This document shows, one piece after another, positions 35,514 to 44,420 of a stretch of 64,000 nucleotides of DNA (position 1 is its first letter; every line of letters begins with the position of its first letter). The position numbers were made by a program, and so were the translations under genes. Source of the DNA: Nocardia macrotermitis (GTDB lineage Bacteria > Actinomycetota > Actinomycetes > Mycobacteriales > Mycobacteriaceae); NCBI RefSeq assembly GCF_009604405.1, contig NZ_WEGK01000009.1, positions 124,001 to 188,000 on the forward strand, read 5' to 3'. The notes under the pieces are model-generated. The model searched no databases. It was not told the origin of the DNA and worked only from the letters and a program-made list of their open reading frames with translations.

Positions 35514-35734
35514 CAGCGGCGGTCCAGGGACTTCGAATCGAGCACGCCGTGCCGCGAGCACTTCGCCCACCAGCCTTCCGGATGCACCTGCACGATCATC
35601 CGGCGGCCGCACTGTTCGCAGAACCGCGGCGGCTCGAGGCCGAGCGCGGCGGCCGCGGGCACCGGATCGTCCACACCGGTGACGATCCGCTTACCCGTGA
35701 ACGGGTTGTACCGCTCTTCCATATCGACGACCAC
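35513..35734 (-). CDS. bsaP: Biotin synthase auxiliary protein
   Basis: 73-residue cysteine-containing protein between bioB and the DUF2567 gene. C39 and C42 lie in RFCEQCGRRM, with C59 and H62 in WAKCSRHG. The GTG start at 35734 has AAGGGG about 7 bases upstream. Members (Rv1590-type) are reported to help biotin synthase, probably by supplying or restoring its auxiliary [2Fe-2S] cluster. It lies 92 bp after bioB on the same strand, so co-transcription is likely. Confidence 0.85.
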   Translation of the reverse strand: MVVDMEERYNPFTGKRIVTGVDDPVPAAAALGLEPPRFCEQCGRRMIVQVHPEGWWAKCSRHGVLDSKSLDRR

Positions 35735-35826
35735 TTCTCGCCCCTTGAACCTTTGATGACGTGCGACCGGCCCTGCACCGCCTCAACCGTACCGGCGGAT
35801 CCGCGACCACCGGACGGCGACGCGAC

Positions 35827-36846
35827 CTACAGGGTCTCGTTGAGCGCCTTGATCGGCATCTTCAGCTCACCCAGCAGATCCAGATCGGCTTCGGCGGGAC
35901 GGCCGAGGGTGGTCAGGTAGTTGCCGACGATGACGGCGTTGATACCGCCGAGGATGCCCTGCTTGGCGCCCAGATCGCCGAGGGTGATCTCACGGCCGCC
36001 CGCGAAACGCAGGATGGTGCGCGGCAGCGCGAGCCGGAACGCGGCCACGGCCTTGAGCGCCTCGGCCGCGGGCAGCACCTCGAGATCACCGAACGGGGTG
36101 CCCGGACGCGGGTTCAGGAAGTTCAGCGGCACCTCGTCGGGCTCCAATTCGGCCAGCTGCGAAGCGAATTCGGCGCGCTGCTCGATGGTCTCGCCCATGC
36201 CCAGGATGCCGCCGCAGCACACCTCCATACCGGCCTCGCGCACCATGCGCAGGGTGCCCCAGCGCTCCTCCCAGGTGTGCGTGGTGACCACGTTCGGGAA
36301 GTGCGACCTGGAGGTTTCCAGGTTGTGGTTGTAGCGGTGCACGCCCATCGCGGCGAGCTGGTCGACCTGCTCCTGGTTGAGCATGCCCAGCGAGCAGGCG
36401 ACCTGGATGTCGACCTCGTTGCGGATGGCCTCGACGCCCGCGGCGACCTGCGCCATCAGCCGCTCGTCGGGGCCTCGCACGGCCGCGACGATGCAGAATT
36501 CGGTCGCGCCGGTCTTGGCGGTCTGCTTGGCGGCCTCGACCAGCGAGGGGATGTCCAGCCAGGCCGCGCGGACCGGGGACTGGAACAGGCCCGACTGCGA
36601 GCAGAAGTGGCAGTCCTCGGGGCAGCCGCCGGTTTTGAGCGAGATGATGCCCTCGACCTCGACCTCGGGGCCGCACCAGCGCATCCGCACCTCGTGCGCC
36701 AGGGCCAGCAGCTCCTCGAGCCGGTCGTCACCGAGCCGCAGCACCTCGACGGTCTGCTCCTGGGTGAGGCCGACGCCGCGCTCGAGCACCTGCTCGCGAG
36801 CGGTCGCCAGAATGTCGACGTCGGTCTTGACGGGTGCCTGGGTCAC
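35827..36846 (-). CDS. bioB: Biotin synthase
   Basis: Radical SAM enzyme inserting sulphur into dethiobiotin. It has 339 residues, with the cluster motif C75xxxC79xxC82 in GGCPEDCHFCSQ. Further landmarks are YNHNLETSRSHFPNVVTTHT, AGMEVCCGGILGMGET, PLNFLNPRPGTPFG and GGREITLGDLG. Its promoter region (36847-36965) holds a BioQ box and is shared with the divergent bioQ. Confidence 0.97.
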   Translation of the reverse strand: MTQAPVKTDVDILATAREQVLERGVGLTQEQTVEVLRLGDDRLEELLALAHEVRMRWCGPEVEVEGIISLKTGGCPEDCHFCSQSGLFQSPVRAAWLDIPSLVEAAKQTAKTGATEFCIVAAVRGPDERLMAQVAAGVEAIRNEVDIQVACSLGMLNQEQVDQLAAMGVHRYNHNLETSRSHFPNVVTTHTWEERWGTLRMVREAGMEVCCGGILGMGETIEQRAEFASQLAELEPDEVPLNFLNPRPGTPFGDLEVLPAAEALKAVAAFRLALPRTILRFAGGREITLGDLGAKQGILGGINAVIVGNYLTTLGRPAEADLDLLGELKMPIKALNETL

Positions 36847-36899
36847 AGCACGAATCCCTTCTTGTGGCCGGGGCGGCCGCGCAACGTGAACGATGTACT

Positions 36900-36912
36900 T
36901 GAACGGTGTTCA
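36900..36912. promoter_or_regulatory. BioQ box 1, between bioB and bioQ
   Basis: TGAAC-GGT-GTTCA (36900-36912), 53 bases from the bioB start and 53 bases from the bioQ start. A -10-like TAAGGT at 36916-36921 on the plus strand lies right beside it, so bound repressor would cover the bioQ promoter. Confidence 0.8.
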
Positions 36913-36965
36913 GGCTAAGGTACCTGGGGACAGGAGTCAAAGCTCGTCGCCAGAAAGGGCCACCC

Positions 36966-37568
36966 GTGCAGTTGCACCGCACCGACGTCGTCGACGGAGC
37001 CGTCGCCATCCTCGACCAGTACGGACTGGCCGATCTGACGATGCGTCGGCTGGCGACCTCCCTGCACGTCCAGCCGGGGGCGCTGTACTGGCACTTTCCC
37101 AACAAGCAGGCCCTGCTCGGCGCGGTCGCCGACCGGATTCTCGCGCCGATGGAGGACACGGTCGATGCCGACGAGTGGTCCGGACAGGTCTCCGAACTCG
37201 CACATCGGCTGCGCTCGTGCCTGCTGGCGTATCGCGATGGCGCAGAGGTGGTTTCGGCGACCTACGCGTCCCGGTTGACCACCAGCAAGGGCCGGGAACG
37301 GTTGGCCGGGGCGCTGATTCGCGGCGGGATGACCCGCGAGGAGGCCGATCAAGCCGCATACACGCTGCTGTACTACATCCTCGGTGGCACGGTGGACGAG
37401 CAGTCGCGCATGCAGATGGATTCGGCGGGTGCGTTGAGCGAGGAGTCCTCGCCGGTTCACGAATCTCTCACCGGCGATGAAACACCCAGTGCCACCGACC
37501 GTTTCGACTTCGGTCTGCAATTGTTCCTCGGTGGCGTGCGACATCTGCTGGGCAGCCGGGTGCGCTGA
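36966..37568 (+). CDS. bioQ: TetR-family biotin repressor
   Basis: 200 residues from the GTG at 36966 (AAAGGG about 6 bases upstream). The HTH reads GLADLTMRRLATSLHVQPGA then LYWHFPNKQALLGAV. The ligand domain follows with an acidic insert (EESSPVHESLTGDETPSATD). The position, divergent from bioB with a TGAACnnnGTTCA box, and two further boxes before bioF and bioA identify it as BioQ. In corynebacteria and mycobacteria BioQ represses biotin genes; the signal it reads is unclear. Confidence 0.88.
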   Translation: MQLHRTDVVDGAVAILDQYGLADLTMRRLATSLHVQPGALYWHFPNKQALLGAVADRILAPMEDTVDADEWSGQVSELAHRLRSCLLAYRDGAEVVSATYASRLTTSKGRERLAGALIRGGMTREEADQAAYTLLYYILGGTVDEQSRMQMDSAGALSEESSPVHESLTGDETPSATDRFDFGLQLFLGGVRHLLGSRVR

Positions 37569-37758
37569 GCGCCGCGTCCGCAACGAACACCACCCGAACG
37601 ATCAGCGACACAGTAGCTCCGGGCAGCGGGTTCCGAGGAGCGGCAGGTTCGCACCGAGCCGGAGCAGGGCGTGTTTCGAGCGCGAAGTCTTCTGGGGAAC
37701 AGCACTTTTCGTGAGGTAAGCACGGGGCCAAGGAGTTCTCGGTTCGTCCGGTGCTGGA
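37569..37758. other. Convergent gap between bioQ and bioD
   Basis: 190 bp without a gene. No strong hairpin or open frame is apparent. Confidence 0.4.
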
Positions 37759-38442
37759 TCAGACCATGAGGTGACGCACTGTCCAGTCGGGTGTGAACCA
37801 ACTCGGGGCGGCGTCGGCGAAACGTTCCGGAGTCCAGCGGCCCGCGCCCTGCGGGATGCTGCCGACCAGGTCGACGCCGGTGACGGCGGGCAGGTCGGCG
37901 CGGTTGCAGTCCGATGCGAGATCCGGTGTGGCAGGCCAGGATCCGATGACCAGGCCCGCGCAGGGGACGCCCGCGGCGGACAGGGCGCGGGTGGTCAGTT
38001 CGCTGTGATTGAGGGTGCCCAGGCCCGCGGCGGCGACGACCAGGACCGGGGCGTTGATCTTCTGAGCCAGGTCCAGGATCGTGAAATCGCCCATCCGGAC
38101 CAGTAATCCGCCCGCGCCCTCGACCAGGGTGAGGTCGGCGTCGGCGAGAGATTCCACGCCCGCGGCCGTTTCGGCGAGGGTGAGCAGCGGGCTGCCGCAG
38201 CGGCGGGCGGCGGTGTCGGGGGCGAGCGGGTCGGGGTAGCGGGCCAATTCCAGTGTGCGCGTGACGCCTCCGAGCCTGCGGATCTCCGCGAGGTCGCCGG
38301 GCTCACCCGGTCGCACGCCGGTCTGGGCCGGTTTGCAGACCGCCACCGAACGTCCGGCCGCTCGGGCCGCCGCCGCCAGGGCCGCGGTGACGACGGTCTT
38401 GCCGACGTCGGTCGACGTGCCGGTCACGATCAGAACACCCAC
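37759..38442 (-). CDS. bioD: Dethiobiotin synthetase
   Basis: ATP-dependent carboxylation of DAPA to dethiobiotin. It has 227 residues with the P-loop at GTSTDVGKT right at the N-terminus, AVCKPAQTG, and LTLVEGAGGLLVRM (magnesium-binding Glu). The start is the GTG of VGVLIVTGT at 38442, which gives the usual short N-terminus, with GAGGAT upstream. It follows bioF after 35 bp and is probably in one transcript with it. Confidence 0.95.
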   Translation of the reverse strand: MGVLIVTGTSTDVGKTVVTAALAAAARAAGRSVAVCKPAQTGVRPGEPGDLAEIRRLGGVTRTLELARYPDPLAPDTAARRCGSPLLTLAETAAGVESLADADLTLVEGAGGLLVRMGDFTILDLAQKINAPVLVVAAAGLGTLNHSELTTRALSAAGVPCAGLVIGSWPATPDLASDCNRADLPAVTGVDLVGSIPQGAGRWTPERFADAAPSWFTPDWTVRHLMV

Positions 38443-38477
38443 GAGATCCTCACTCCCACAACAGGAAACAACGCTTG

Positions 38478-39656
38478 TTACGCGGACGCGCCGGTGGCCA
38501 GCGGCTCGCGCTGCGGATCCCCGGCCCGCGCCTGGGCCAGCACCTCGCCCAGAACCGTTGCGATGCTGTCCATCTCGGCATCGGTGAGATCGGCGCGGGC
38601 GGTCAGCCGCAGCCGCGACGTCCCCTCGGGCACCGATGGCGGGCGGAAGCAGCCGACGTTCAGGCCGCGCTCCCGGCACGCGCACGCGGCGTCGTAGGCG
38701 ACCTGCGCCTTGCCCAGCACGACCGAGACGACCGCCGAATCCGGTTGCGGCACACCGGCGATACGGGCGATCTGCGCCGCGCGCGTCAGCACCCGCCCGC
38801 CCATCTCCGGATCGCGCCGCAGCAGTCCCAAGGCCGCGCGCGCCGCACCGACTGCCGCCGGAGCCAGACCGGTGTCGAAGATGAACGTGCGCGCGGAATC
38901 GATCAGATGCGCCCGCACCCGCTCACTCGACAACACCGCACCGCCTTGCGCGGCAAGGGCTTTCGACAATGTCGCGGTGATAATCAGATCCGGCAGCCCG
39001 GCCAGCCCGACCTCCTGCACCAGCCCGCGCCCGCCGTCGCCACGCACGCCGATGCCGTGCGCCTCGTCCACGATCAGCACCGCACCGTTGGCCCGCACCA
39101 CCTGATGCAGTTCGGTCAGCGGCGCGAGATCACCGTCGGCGCTGAACACCGAATCGGTGAGCATCAGCGCCCGCTCCTCGGTGCGCTCGGCCAGCAGCCG
39201 ATCCACCGCCTCGGCATCACAGTGCGGCGCGATCTCCACCCGCGCCCGCGACAACCGGCAGGCATCCACCAGCGAGGCATGACTCCCCGCATCGGACACC
39301 ACCAGCGACCCGCGCCCGGCCAACGCCGTGACCACTCCGAGGTTGGCGGCATAACCGGTGGCGAACACCAAACCCGCTTCGGCACCGACGAATTCGGCCA
39401 ACTCGGCCTCGAACTCCTCGTGCGCAGTGGTTGTCCCGGTAACCAGCCGCGACCCCGTCGACCCGGTCCCCCAGGTCCGCACAGCGTCGACCGCGGCCGC
39501 TACCACCTCGGGATGCCGCGACAGCCCCAGATAGTCGTTGGACGCCAGATCGATCGCCGCGGACCGCGCCTCCCGCGCCCGCAACTCCCGCCGCAACCCG
39601 GCACTCACCCGCGCGGTAGCCCGCTCGTCCAACCAGCCCAACGGATCGATGTTCAC
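38478..39656 (-). CDS. bioF: 8-Amino-7-oxononanoate synthase
   Basis: PLP alpha-oxoamine synthase condensing pimeloyl thioester with alanine. It has 392 residues; the PLP lysine is K232 in IITATLSKALAAQGG, and the Asp is in VLIVDEAHGIG. The GTG start at 39656 has TATGCT 8 bases upstream and a BioQ box 15 bases upstream, so the repressor can block a leaderless transcript. The frame is open further upstream but without similarity. It is separated from bioA by 78 bp. Confidence 0.95.
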   Translation of the reverse strand: MNIDPLGWLDERATARVSAGLRRELRAREARSAAIDLASNDYLGLSRHPEVVAAAVDAVRTWGTGSTGSRLVTGTTTAHEEFEAELAEFVGAEAGLVFATGYAANLGVVTALAGRGSLVVSDAGSHASLVDACRLSRARVEIAPHCDAEAVDRLLAERTEERALMLTDSVFSADGDLAPLTELHQVVRANGAVLIVDEAHGIGVRGDGGRGLVQEVGLAGLPDLIITATLSKALAAQGGAVLSSERVRAHLIDSARTFIFDTGLAPAAVGAARAALGLLRRDPEMGGRVLTRAAQIARIAGVPQPDSAVVSVVLGKAQVAYDAACACRERGLNVGCFRPPSVPEGTSRLRLTARADLTDAEMDSIATVLGEVLAQARAGDPQREPLATGASA

Positions 39657-39664
39657 AGCAGAGA

Positions 39665-39670
39665 AGCATA
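39665..39670 (-). promoter_or_regulatory. -10 box TATGCT for leaderless bioFD
   Basis: TATGCT on the minus strand, 8 bases before the GTG of bioF and adjacent to BioQ box 2. Confidence 0.5.
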
Positions 39671-39687
39671 CTTGAACAGCGTTCAAG
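39671..39687. promoter_or_regulatory. BioQ box 2, upstream of bioF
   Basis: CTTGAAC-AGC-GTTCAAG, perfect 7-bp arms, ending 15 bases upstream of the bioF GTG. Its presence inside the bioA-bioF gap indicates that bioFD has its own regulated promoter. Confidence 0.85.
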
Positions 39688-39734
39688 AGCAATACCCCGT
39701 GTACGAAATGACCTCCGACAGGTCCGCGCCGCAT

Positions 39735-41003
39735 TCAGCTCGCGGCGGCGGCAACGACGCCTGCGGTGATGCGGGCGATGTCGTCGGGGCTGCTGATGAA
39801 GGGGGGCATGGTGTAGACGAGGTTGCGGAAGGGGCGGAGCCAGACTCCTGTGGTTACGGCGGCGGCGGTGGCCTGGCGCATGTCGACGGGGTGGTCGAGT
39901 TCGACGACGCCGATCGCGCCCTGCACACGGACTTCTACGACGCCCGGAATCTCTTGTGCCGCAGCCAGTCCGGCGGTCAGGCGGGCTTCGATTCCGGCGA
40001 CCTCGCCGAACCAGTCGCGGGAGAGCAGTAGTTCGATGGAGGCGACGGCGACGGCGCAGGCCAGGGGGTTGCCCATGAAGGTCGGGCCGTGCATGAGGCC
40101 GCCGTGGCCGGCGCTGATCGTCTCGGCCATCCGAGTGGTGCACAGGGTCGCGGCGAGGGACATGTAGCCGCCGGTGAGGGCCTTGCCGACGCACATCACG
40201 TCGGGGCGCACGCCGACCCGGTCCGCGGCGAAGAACGTTCCGGTGCGGCCGAATCCGGTGGCGATCTCGTCGAAGACCAGCAGGATGCCGTGTTCGTCGC
40301 AGAGGCGGCGCAGATCCTTCAGATAGTCCGGATGATGGAAACGCATACCGCCCGCGCCCTGCACGATCGGTTCCACGATCACCGCGGCGATCTCGTCGGC
40401 ATGCTCGGCCAGCAGACGTTCCAACTCCCGAACATATTCCGGCTCATAGTCTTTCGGCGGCATGGGCGCGAAGATCTGCTCGGCGAGCACGTCGGTCCAC
40501 AGCGAATGCATCCCGCCCTCGGGATCGCACACGCTCATCGGCGTGAAGGTGTCACCGTGATACCCGCCGCGCCAGGTGAACAGCCGCCGCTTCCCCGGCC
40601 GCCCCAGCGCCCGCCAGTATTGCAGGCACATCTTGGCCGCCACCTCGACCGATACCGATCCCGAATCGGACAGGAACACCTTGTCCAGTCCGTCGGGCGT
40701 GTGCTCGACCAGCAACTGACACAGTCGCGTCGCGGGTTCGTGGGTGAGCCCGCCGAACATGACGTGACTCATCCGCTGCGCCTGTCCGACCAGCGCCGCG
40801 TCCAACACCGGATGCCGATACCCGTGCACCGCGGCCCACCAGGAACTCATCCCGTCGACCAACTCACGCCCGTTGGCGAGCGTGAGCCGGGTCCCAGCGG
40901 CGGAGGCGACGACCAGCGGTTCGGTCGGAGCCGGAAAACCGCCGTACGGATGCCAGACATGGGCGGCATCCAGCGCGGTGATCTCATCGGGAGTCAGTGC
41001 CAC
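39735..41003 (-). CDS. bioA: Adenosylmethionine-8-amino-7-oxononanoate aminotransferase
   Basis: PLP aminotransferase converting KAPA to DAPA with SAM as amino donor. It has 422 residues. K274 in MCVGKALTGGY binds PLP; HVWHPYGGF and the WWAAVHGYRHP block at about 55-64 mark BioA. The GTG start at 41003 has AAGGA upstream. BioQ box 3 lies 23 bases before it. Confidence 0.97.
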   Translation of the reverse strand: MALTPDEITALDAAHVWHPYGGFPAPTEPLVVASAAGTRLTLANGRELVDGMSSWWAAVHGYRHPVLDAALVGQAQRMSHVMFGGLTHEPATRLCQLLVEHTPDGLDKVFLSDSGSVSVEVAAKMCLQYWRALGRPGKRRLFTWRGGYHGDTFTPMSVCDPEGGMHSLWTDVLAEQIFAPMPPKDYEPEYVRELERLLAEHADEIAAVIVEPIVQGAGGMRFHHPDYLKDLRRLCDEHGILLVFDEIATGFGRTGTFFAADRVGVRPDVMCVGKALTGGYMSLAATLCTTRMAETISAGHGGLMHGPTFMGNPLACAVAVASIELLLSRDWFGEVAGIEARLTAGLAAAQEIPGVVEVRVQGAIGVVELDHPVDMRQATAAAVTTGVWLRPFRNLVYTMPPFISSPDDIARITAGVVAAAAS

Positions 41004-41025
41004 GGCAATCCTTCACGCGAGCGTC

Positions 41026-41042
41026 CTTGAACGCCGTTCAAG
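41026..41042. promoter_or_regulatory. BioQ box 3, upstream of bioA
   Basis: CTTGAAC-GCC-GTTCAAG, perfect 7-bp arms. A TAACTT at 41040-41045 (minus strand) overlaps its edge and could be the -10 box of bioA. Confidence 0.85.
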
Positions 41043-41121
41043 TTATCACCTCGCCGAATCACCGCCGCACCGCATCCGAAACCACCGGAAAGAATCCACC
41101 TCGGCGGCCGCTGAGGTATTG

Positions 41122-41157
41122 TTTGACTTAGTCAAAGAATATCTGGACAAAGTCAAA
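41122..41157. promoter_or_regulatory. Two TTTGAC dyads upstream of the MarR-GNAT gene
   Basis: TTTGAC-TTA-GTCAAA (41122-41136) is perfect; a second, imperfect copy (read on the minus strand as TTTGAC-TTT-GTCC) lies at 41145-41157, directly before the gene. Spacing and repetition suggest autoregulation by the MarR domain. Confidence 0.65.
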
Positions 41158-41182
41158 GATGAGCGGATCGGAAGCGAGGACC

Positions 41183-42127
41183 ATGAACACCGCCGTCACC
41201 TCGAACGCGAACGATGTCGCCGCCGAGCACATCGATGCCGTCCGCGAGTTCAACCGTCGCTACACCCGGCTGATCGGGGTGCTGCACGAGCATCTGGTCG
41301 ATACCGACTACTCGCTGACCGAGGCGCGGATCCTGTTCGAGCTGGCGCATTCCGAGACCTCCGACGTGGTCGAGCTACGGCGGAATCTGGATCTGGATCC
41401 CGGATATCTCAGCCGGATCCTGGCGCGATTTGCCAAGGACGGGCTCGTCGAACGGCAGCGCAGCGATCAGGACGCACGGCGGCAGCAGGTGCGGCTGACC
41501 GAGCACGGACGCGCGGTATTCGGCGATCTGGACGAGCGGTCCAGCCGGGGTATCGCCGGACTGCTCGCCGATCGGTCCGTCACCGACCACGCGCGGCTGG
41601 TCGAGGCCATGCGCACCATCGAGACGATCCTGGACGGCCACGACGCACCCGTGCGGATCCGCGAACCCCGGCCCGGCGACCACGGCTGGGTGATCGCCCG
41701 CAACGCCGCCCTCTACGCCGCCGAATACGGCTGGGACGGCAGCTACGAGACGCTCGTCGCCCGGATCGTCACCGGCTTCCTGGAATCCCACGACCCGCAC
41801 CGCGAACGCGCCTGGATCGCCGAATCCGGCGGCGAACGCCTCGGCGCGATCTTCTGCATGCGCGAGGACGACGACACCGCCCGGCTGCGCCTGCTGCTGG
41901 TCGAACCGTCCGCCCGCGGCCGCGGCGTGGGCAGCGCGCTGGTCGAGCACTGCCTGGAATTCGCCACCGCCGCCGGATACCGCGACATGGTGCTGTGGAC
42001 CAACGACGTGCTGACCTCGGCCCGCCACATCTACCAGCGCGCCGGATTCGAACTCGTCGACTCCGAACCACACCACAGCTTCGGCCGAGATCTGCTCGGA
42101 CAGACCTGGCGGCGCACCCTGCGCTGA
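41183..42127 (+). CDS. MarR-GNAT fusion (regulator with acetyltransferase domain)
   Basis: About 314 residues from the ATG at 41183 (GAGGA about 5 bases upstream; ATG 41159 also in frame). Residues 1-145 form a MarR winged helix: RNLDLDPGYLSRILARFAKD then GLVERQRSDQDARRQQVRLT. Residues 150-314 are a GNAT domain with LRLLLVEPSARGRGVGSALV as the acetyl-CoA loop and HIYQRAGFELV near the end. Such fusions occur in several bacteria. The substrate is unknown. It is divergent from bioA, with operator-like TTTGAC dyads belonging to this gene. Confidence 0.9.
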   Translation: MNTAVTSNANDVAAEHIDAVREFNRRYTRLIGVLHEHLVDTDYSLTEARILFELAHSETSDVVELRRNLDLDPGYLSRILARFAKDGLVERQRSDQDARRQQVRLTEHGRAVFGDLDERSSRGIAGLLADRSVTDHARLVEAMRTIETILDGHDAPVRIREPRPGDHGWVIARNAALYAAEYGWDGSYETLVARIVTGFLESHDPHRERAWIAESGGERLGAIFCMREDDDTARLRLLLVEPSARGRGVGSALVEHCLEFATAAGYRDMVLWTNDVLTSARHIYQRAGFELVDSEPHHSFGRDLLGQTWRRTLR

Positions 42128-42203
42128 CCCCCGACCCCCGCCCGAGGTGCGCTGCACGCCACATCTCGCGGCCCACCCCCACCGGTTACCCGGCGACGCC
42201 CAT

Positions 42204-42209
42204 TACTGT
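42204..42209 (+). promoter_or_regulatory. -10 box TACTGT, leaderless glgX
   Basis: TACTGT followed by 7 bases and then the ATG at 42217. Confidence 0.45.
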
Positions 42210-42216
42210 CGAAGGC

Positions 42217-44385
42217 ATGGTTGCACCCGACGCACTCGGTGAGGTCGCGCCGCTCGGCGTCTGGCCGGGCACCGCGTACCCGTTGGGCGCCACGTACGAC
42301 GGGGCCGGAACCAACTTCTCGCTGTTCTCCGAAGTCGCCGAGCGGGTGGAATTGTGCCTGATCGGACGGGACGGGGCGGAGGTCCGTGTCCCGCTCGAGG
42401 AGGTCGACGGGTACGTCTGGCACGCGTACGTGCCCGCGATCGGTCCCGGGCAGCGGTACGGGTTCCGGGTGCACGGCCCGTTCGACCCCGAGCGCGGGCT
42501 GCGGTGCGATCCGAGCAAACTGCTGCTGGATCCGTACGGTAAGGCGTTCGCGGGCGAATTCGGCAACGATCCGTCGCTGTACACGCCGGGCCGGGATTCA
42601 CTGGGGCACACCATGACCGGCGTGGTGATCAACCCGTACTTCGATTGGGCCGACGACCGTCCGCCGCGACGGCCCTACCACGAGACGGTCGTCTACGAGG
42701 CGCACGTCAAGGGGATGACGATGACGCATCCGCAGGTGCCCCCCGAACTACGCGGCACCTACGCCGGGATGGCGCATCCGGCGATCGTCGAACATCTGGT
42801 CTCGCTCGGCGTCACCGCGATCGAACTGATGCCGGTACACCAGTTCCTGCACGACCGCGTACTGCTGGACCAGGGATTGCGAAACTACTGGGGGTACAAC
42901 AGTTTCGGCTATCTGGCCCCGCACCACGAATACGCCGCCGATCCGCGCGCCGGGGCCGCGGTCACCGAATTCAAGGCGATGGTGCGCGCGCTGCACGCCG
43001 GGGGGATCGAGGTGATCCTGGATGTGGTCTACAACCACACCGGCGAGGGCAACCACCTCGGCCCGACACTGTGCCTGCGCGGGATCGACAACGCGGCGTA
43101 CTACCGTCTGGCACAGGATGATCCGCAGCACTACGTCGACTACACCGGCACCGGCAACAGCCTGAACGTACGTCATCCGCACACGCTGCAACTGATCATG
43201 GATTCGCTGCGCTACTGGATCCTGGAGATGCACGTCGACGGTTTCCGCTTCGACCTGGCCGCCACCCTGGCCCGCGAACTGCACGATGTCGACCGGCTGT
43301 CCACGTTCTTCGATCTGGTGCAACAGGATCCGGTGGTCAGTCAGGTCAAACTCATCGCCGAACCCTGGGACGTCGGCGAGGGCGGCTATCAGGTCGGCAA
43401 CTTCCCGAGCCTGTGGACCGAGTGGAACGGCAAATACCGTGACACCGTGCGGGATTACTGGCGCGGTGAACCGGCGACGCTGGGCGAGTTCGCCTCTCGG
43501 CTGACCGGGTCCTCGGATCTGTACGAGGCCACCGGCCGCCGCCCCTGGGCGAGCGTCAACTTCGTCACCGCGCACGACGGGTTCACGCTGCGAGATCTGG
43601 TGTCGTACAACGAGAAACACAATCAGGACAACGGCGAGGACAATCGCGACGGCGAGAGCCACAACCGCTCCTGGAACTGCGGCGTGGAGGGCCCCACCGA
43701 CGACCCGCGGATCCTGGAACTGCGAAATCGCCAGACCCGCAACATGATCGCCACTCTCGCCCTCTCGCAGGGCACCCCGATGCTGCTGCACGGGGACGAG
43801 ATGGGCCGCACCCAGCACGGCAACAACAACGCCTACTGCCAGGACTCCCCGCTGTCCTGGGTGGATTGGTCACTGGCGCAGAAGAATTCGGACCTGCTGC
43901 GATTCACCCGCGCCGCGCTGGCCCTGCGCGCCGAACATCCGGTGTTCCGCCGACGCCGCTTCTTCGACGGCCGCCCCGGCGCGGACGAGGACCGCGACGG
44001 CCGCCTGGACGCCCCCGACATCGCCTGGCTCACCCCCGCCGGCACCGAAATGACCGCCGCGGACTGGGATTCGGGCTTCGGCCGCTCCCTCGCGGTCTTC
44101 CTGAACGGCGCCCGGATCAACGAACCGGGCCCGCGCGGCGAACGCATCCACGACGATTCGTTCCTGCTGTGCTTCAACGCGCACGACGCACCCATCGAGT
44201 TCACCCTGCCGGGACCGGATTTCGGCGCCCGGTGGTCGGTGGCCCTGGATTGTTCGACCCCCACCGGACACACCTCACTCGACTACGACACACCGGCCGT
44301 GGTCGAGGTGCCGGATCGCTGCCTGCTGGTACTGCGCCGGACCGACCGGACGAAGGACCAGGAGCCGACGTGGGCGAGGATATAG
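42217..44385 (+). CDS. glgX: Glycogen debranching enzyme (TreX/GlgX)
   Basis: GH13 isoamylase-type enzyme removing alpha-1,6 branches from glycogen or maltodextrin, feeding TreY. It has 722 residues. The N-terminal CBM48 domain begins PLGATYDGAGTNFSLFSEVA. In the catalytic barrel the nucleophile is D346 (HVDGFRFDLA), the acid/base E382 (LIAEPWDVG) and the third acid D454 (VTAHDGFT). The family signature GNNNAYCQDSPLSWVDW is present. TreY follows immediately. Confidence 0.95.
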   Translation: MVAPDALGEVAPLGVWPGTAYPLGATYDGAGTNFSLFSEVAERVELCLIGRDGAEVRVPLEEVDGYVWHAYVPAIGPGQRYGFRVHGPFDPERGLRCDPSKLLLDPYGKAFAGEFGNDPSLYTPGRDSLGHTMTGVVINPYFDWADDRPPRRPYHETVVYEAHVKGMTMTHPQVPPELRGTYAGMAHPAIVEHLVSLGVTAIELMPVHQFLHDRVLLDQGLRNYWGYNSFGYLAPHHEYAADPRAGAAVTEFKAMVRALHAGGIEVILDVVYNHTGEGNHLGPTLCLRGIDNAAYYRLAQDDPQHYVDYTGTGNSLNVRHPHTLQLIMDSLRYWILEMHVDGFRFDLAATLARELHDVDRLSTFFDLVQQDPVVSQVKLIAEPWDVGEGGYQVGNFPSLWTEWNGKYRDTVRDYWRGEPATLGEFASRLTGSSDLYEATGRRPWASVNFVTAHDGFTLRDLVSYNEKHNQDNGEDNRDGESHNRSWNCGVEGPTDDPRILELRNRQTRNMIATLALSQGTPMLLHGDEMGRTQHGNNNAYCQDSPLSWVDWSLAQKNSDLLRFTRAALALRAEHPVFRRRRFFDGRPGADEDRDGRLDAPDIAWLTPAGTEMTAADWDSGFGRSLAVFLNGARINEPGPRGERIHDDSFLLCFNAHDAPIEFTLPGPDFGARWSVALDCSTPTGHTSLDYDTPAVVEVPDRCLLVLRRTDRTKDQEPTWARI

Positions 44386-44420
44386 GGCCGCACGCACGCC
44401 ATGATGAGATCAAGACAGAG

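Noticed and set aside
43866..44400. treY extended upstream inside glgX to about 43866
   Set aside because: The extra region is glgX in another frame; treY similarity starts at STYRLQLRPD, so only the GTG at 44370 or ATG at 44421 are sensible starts.
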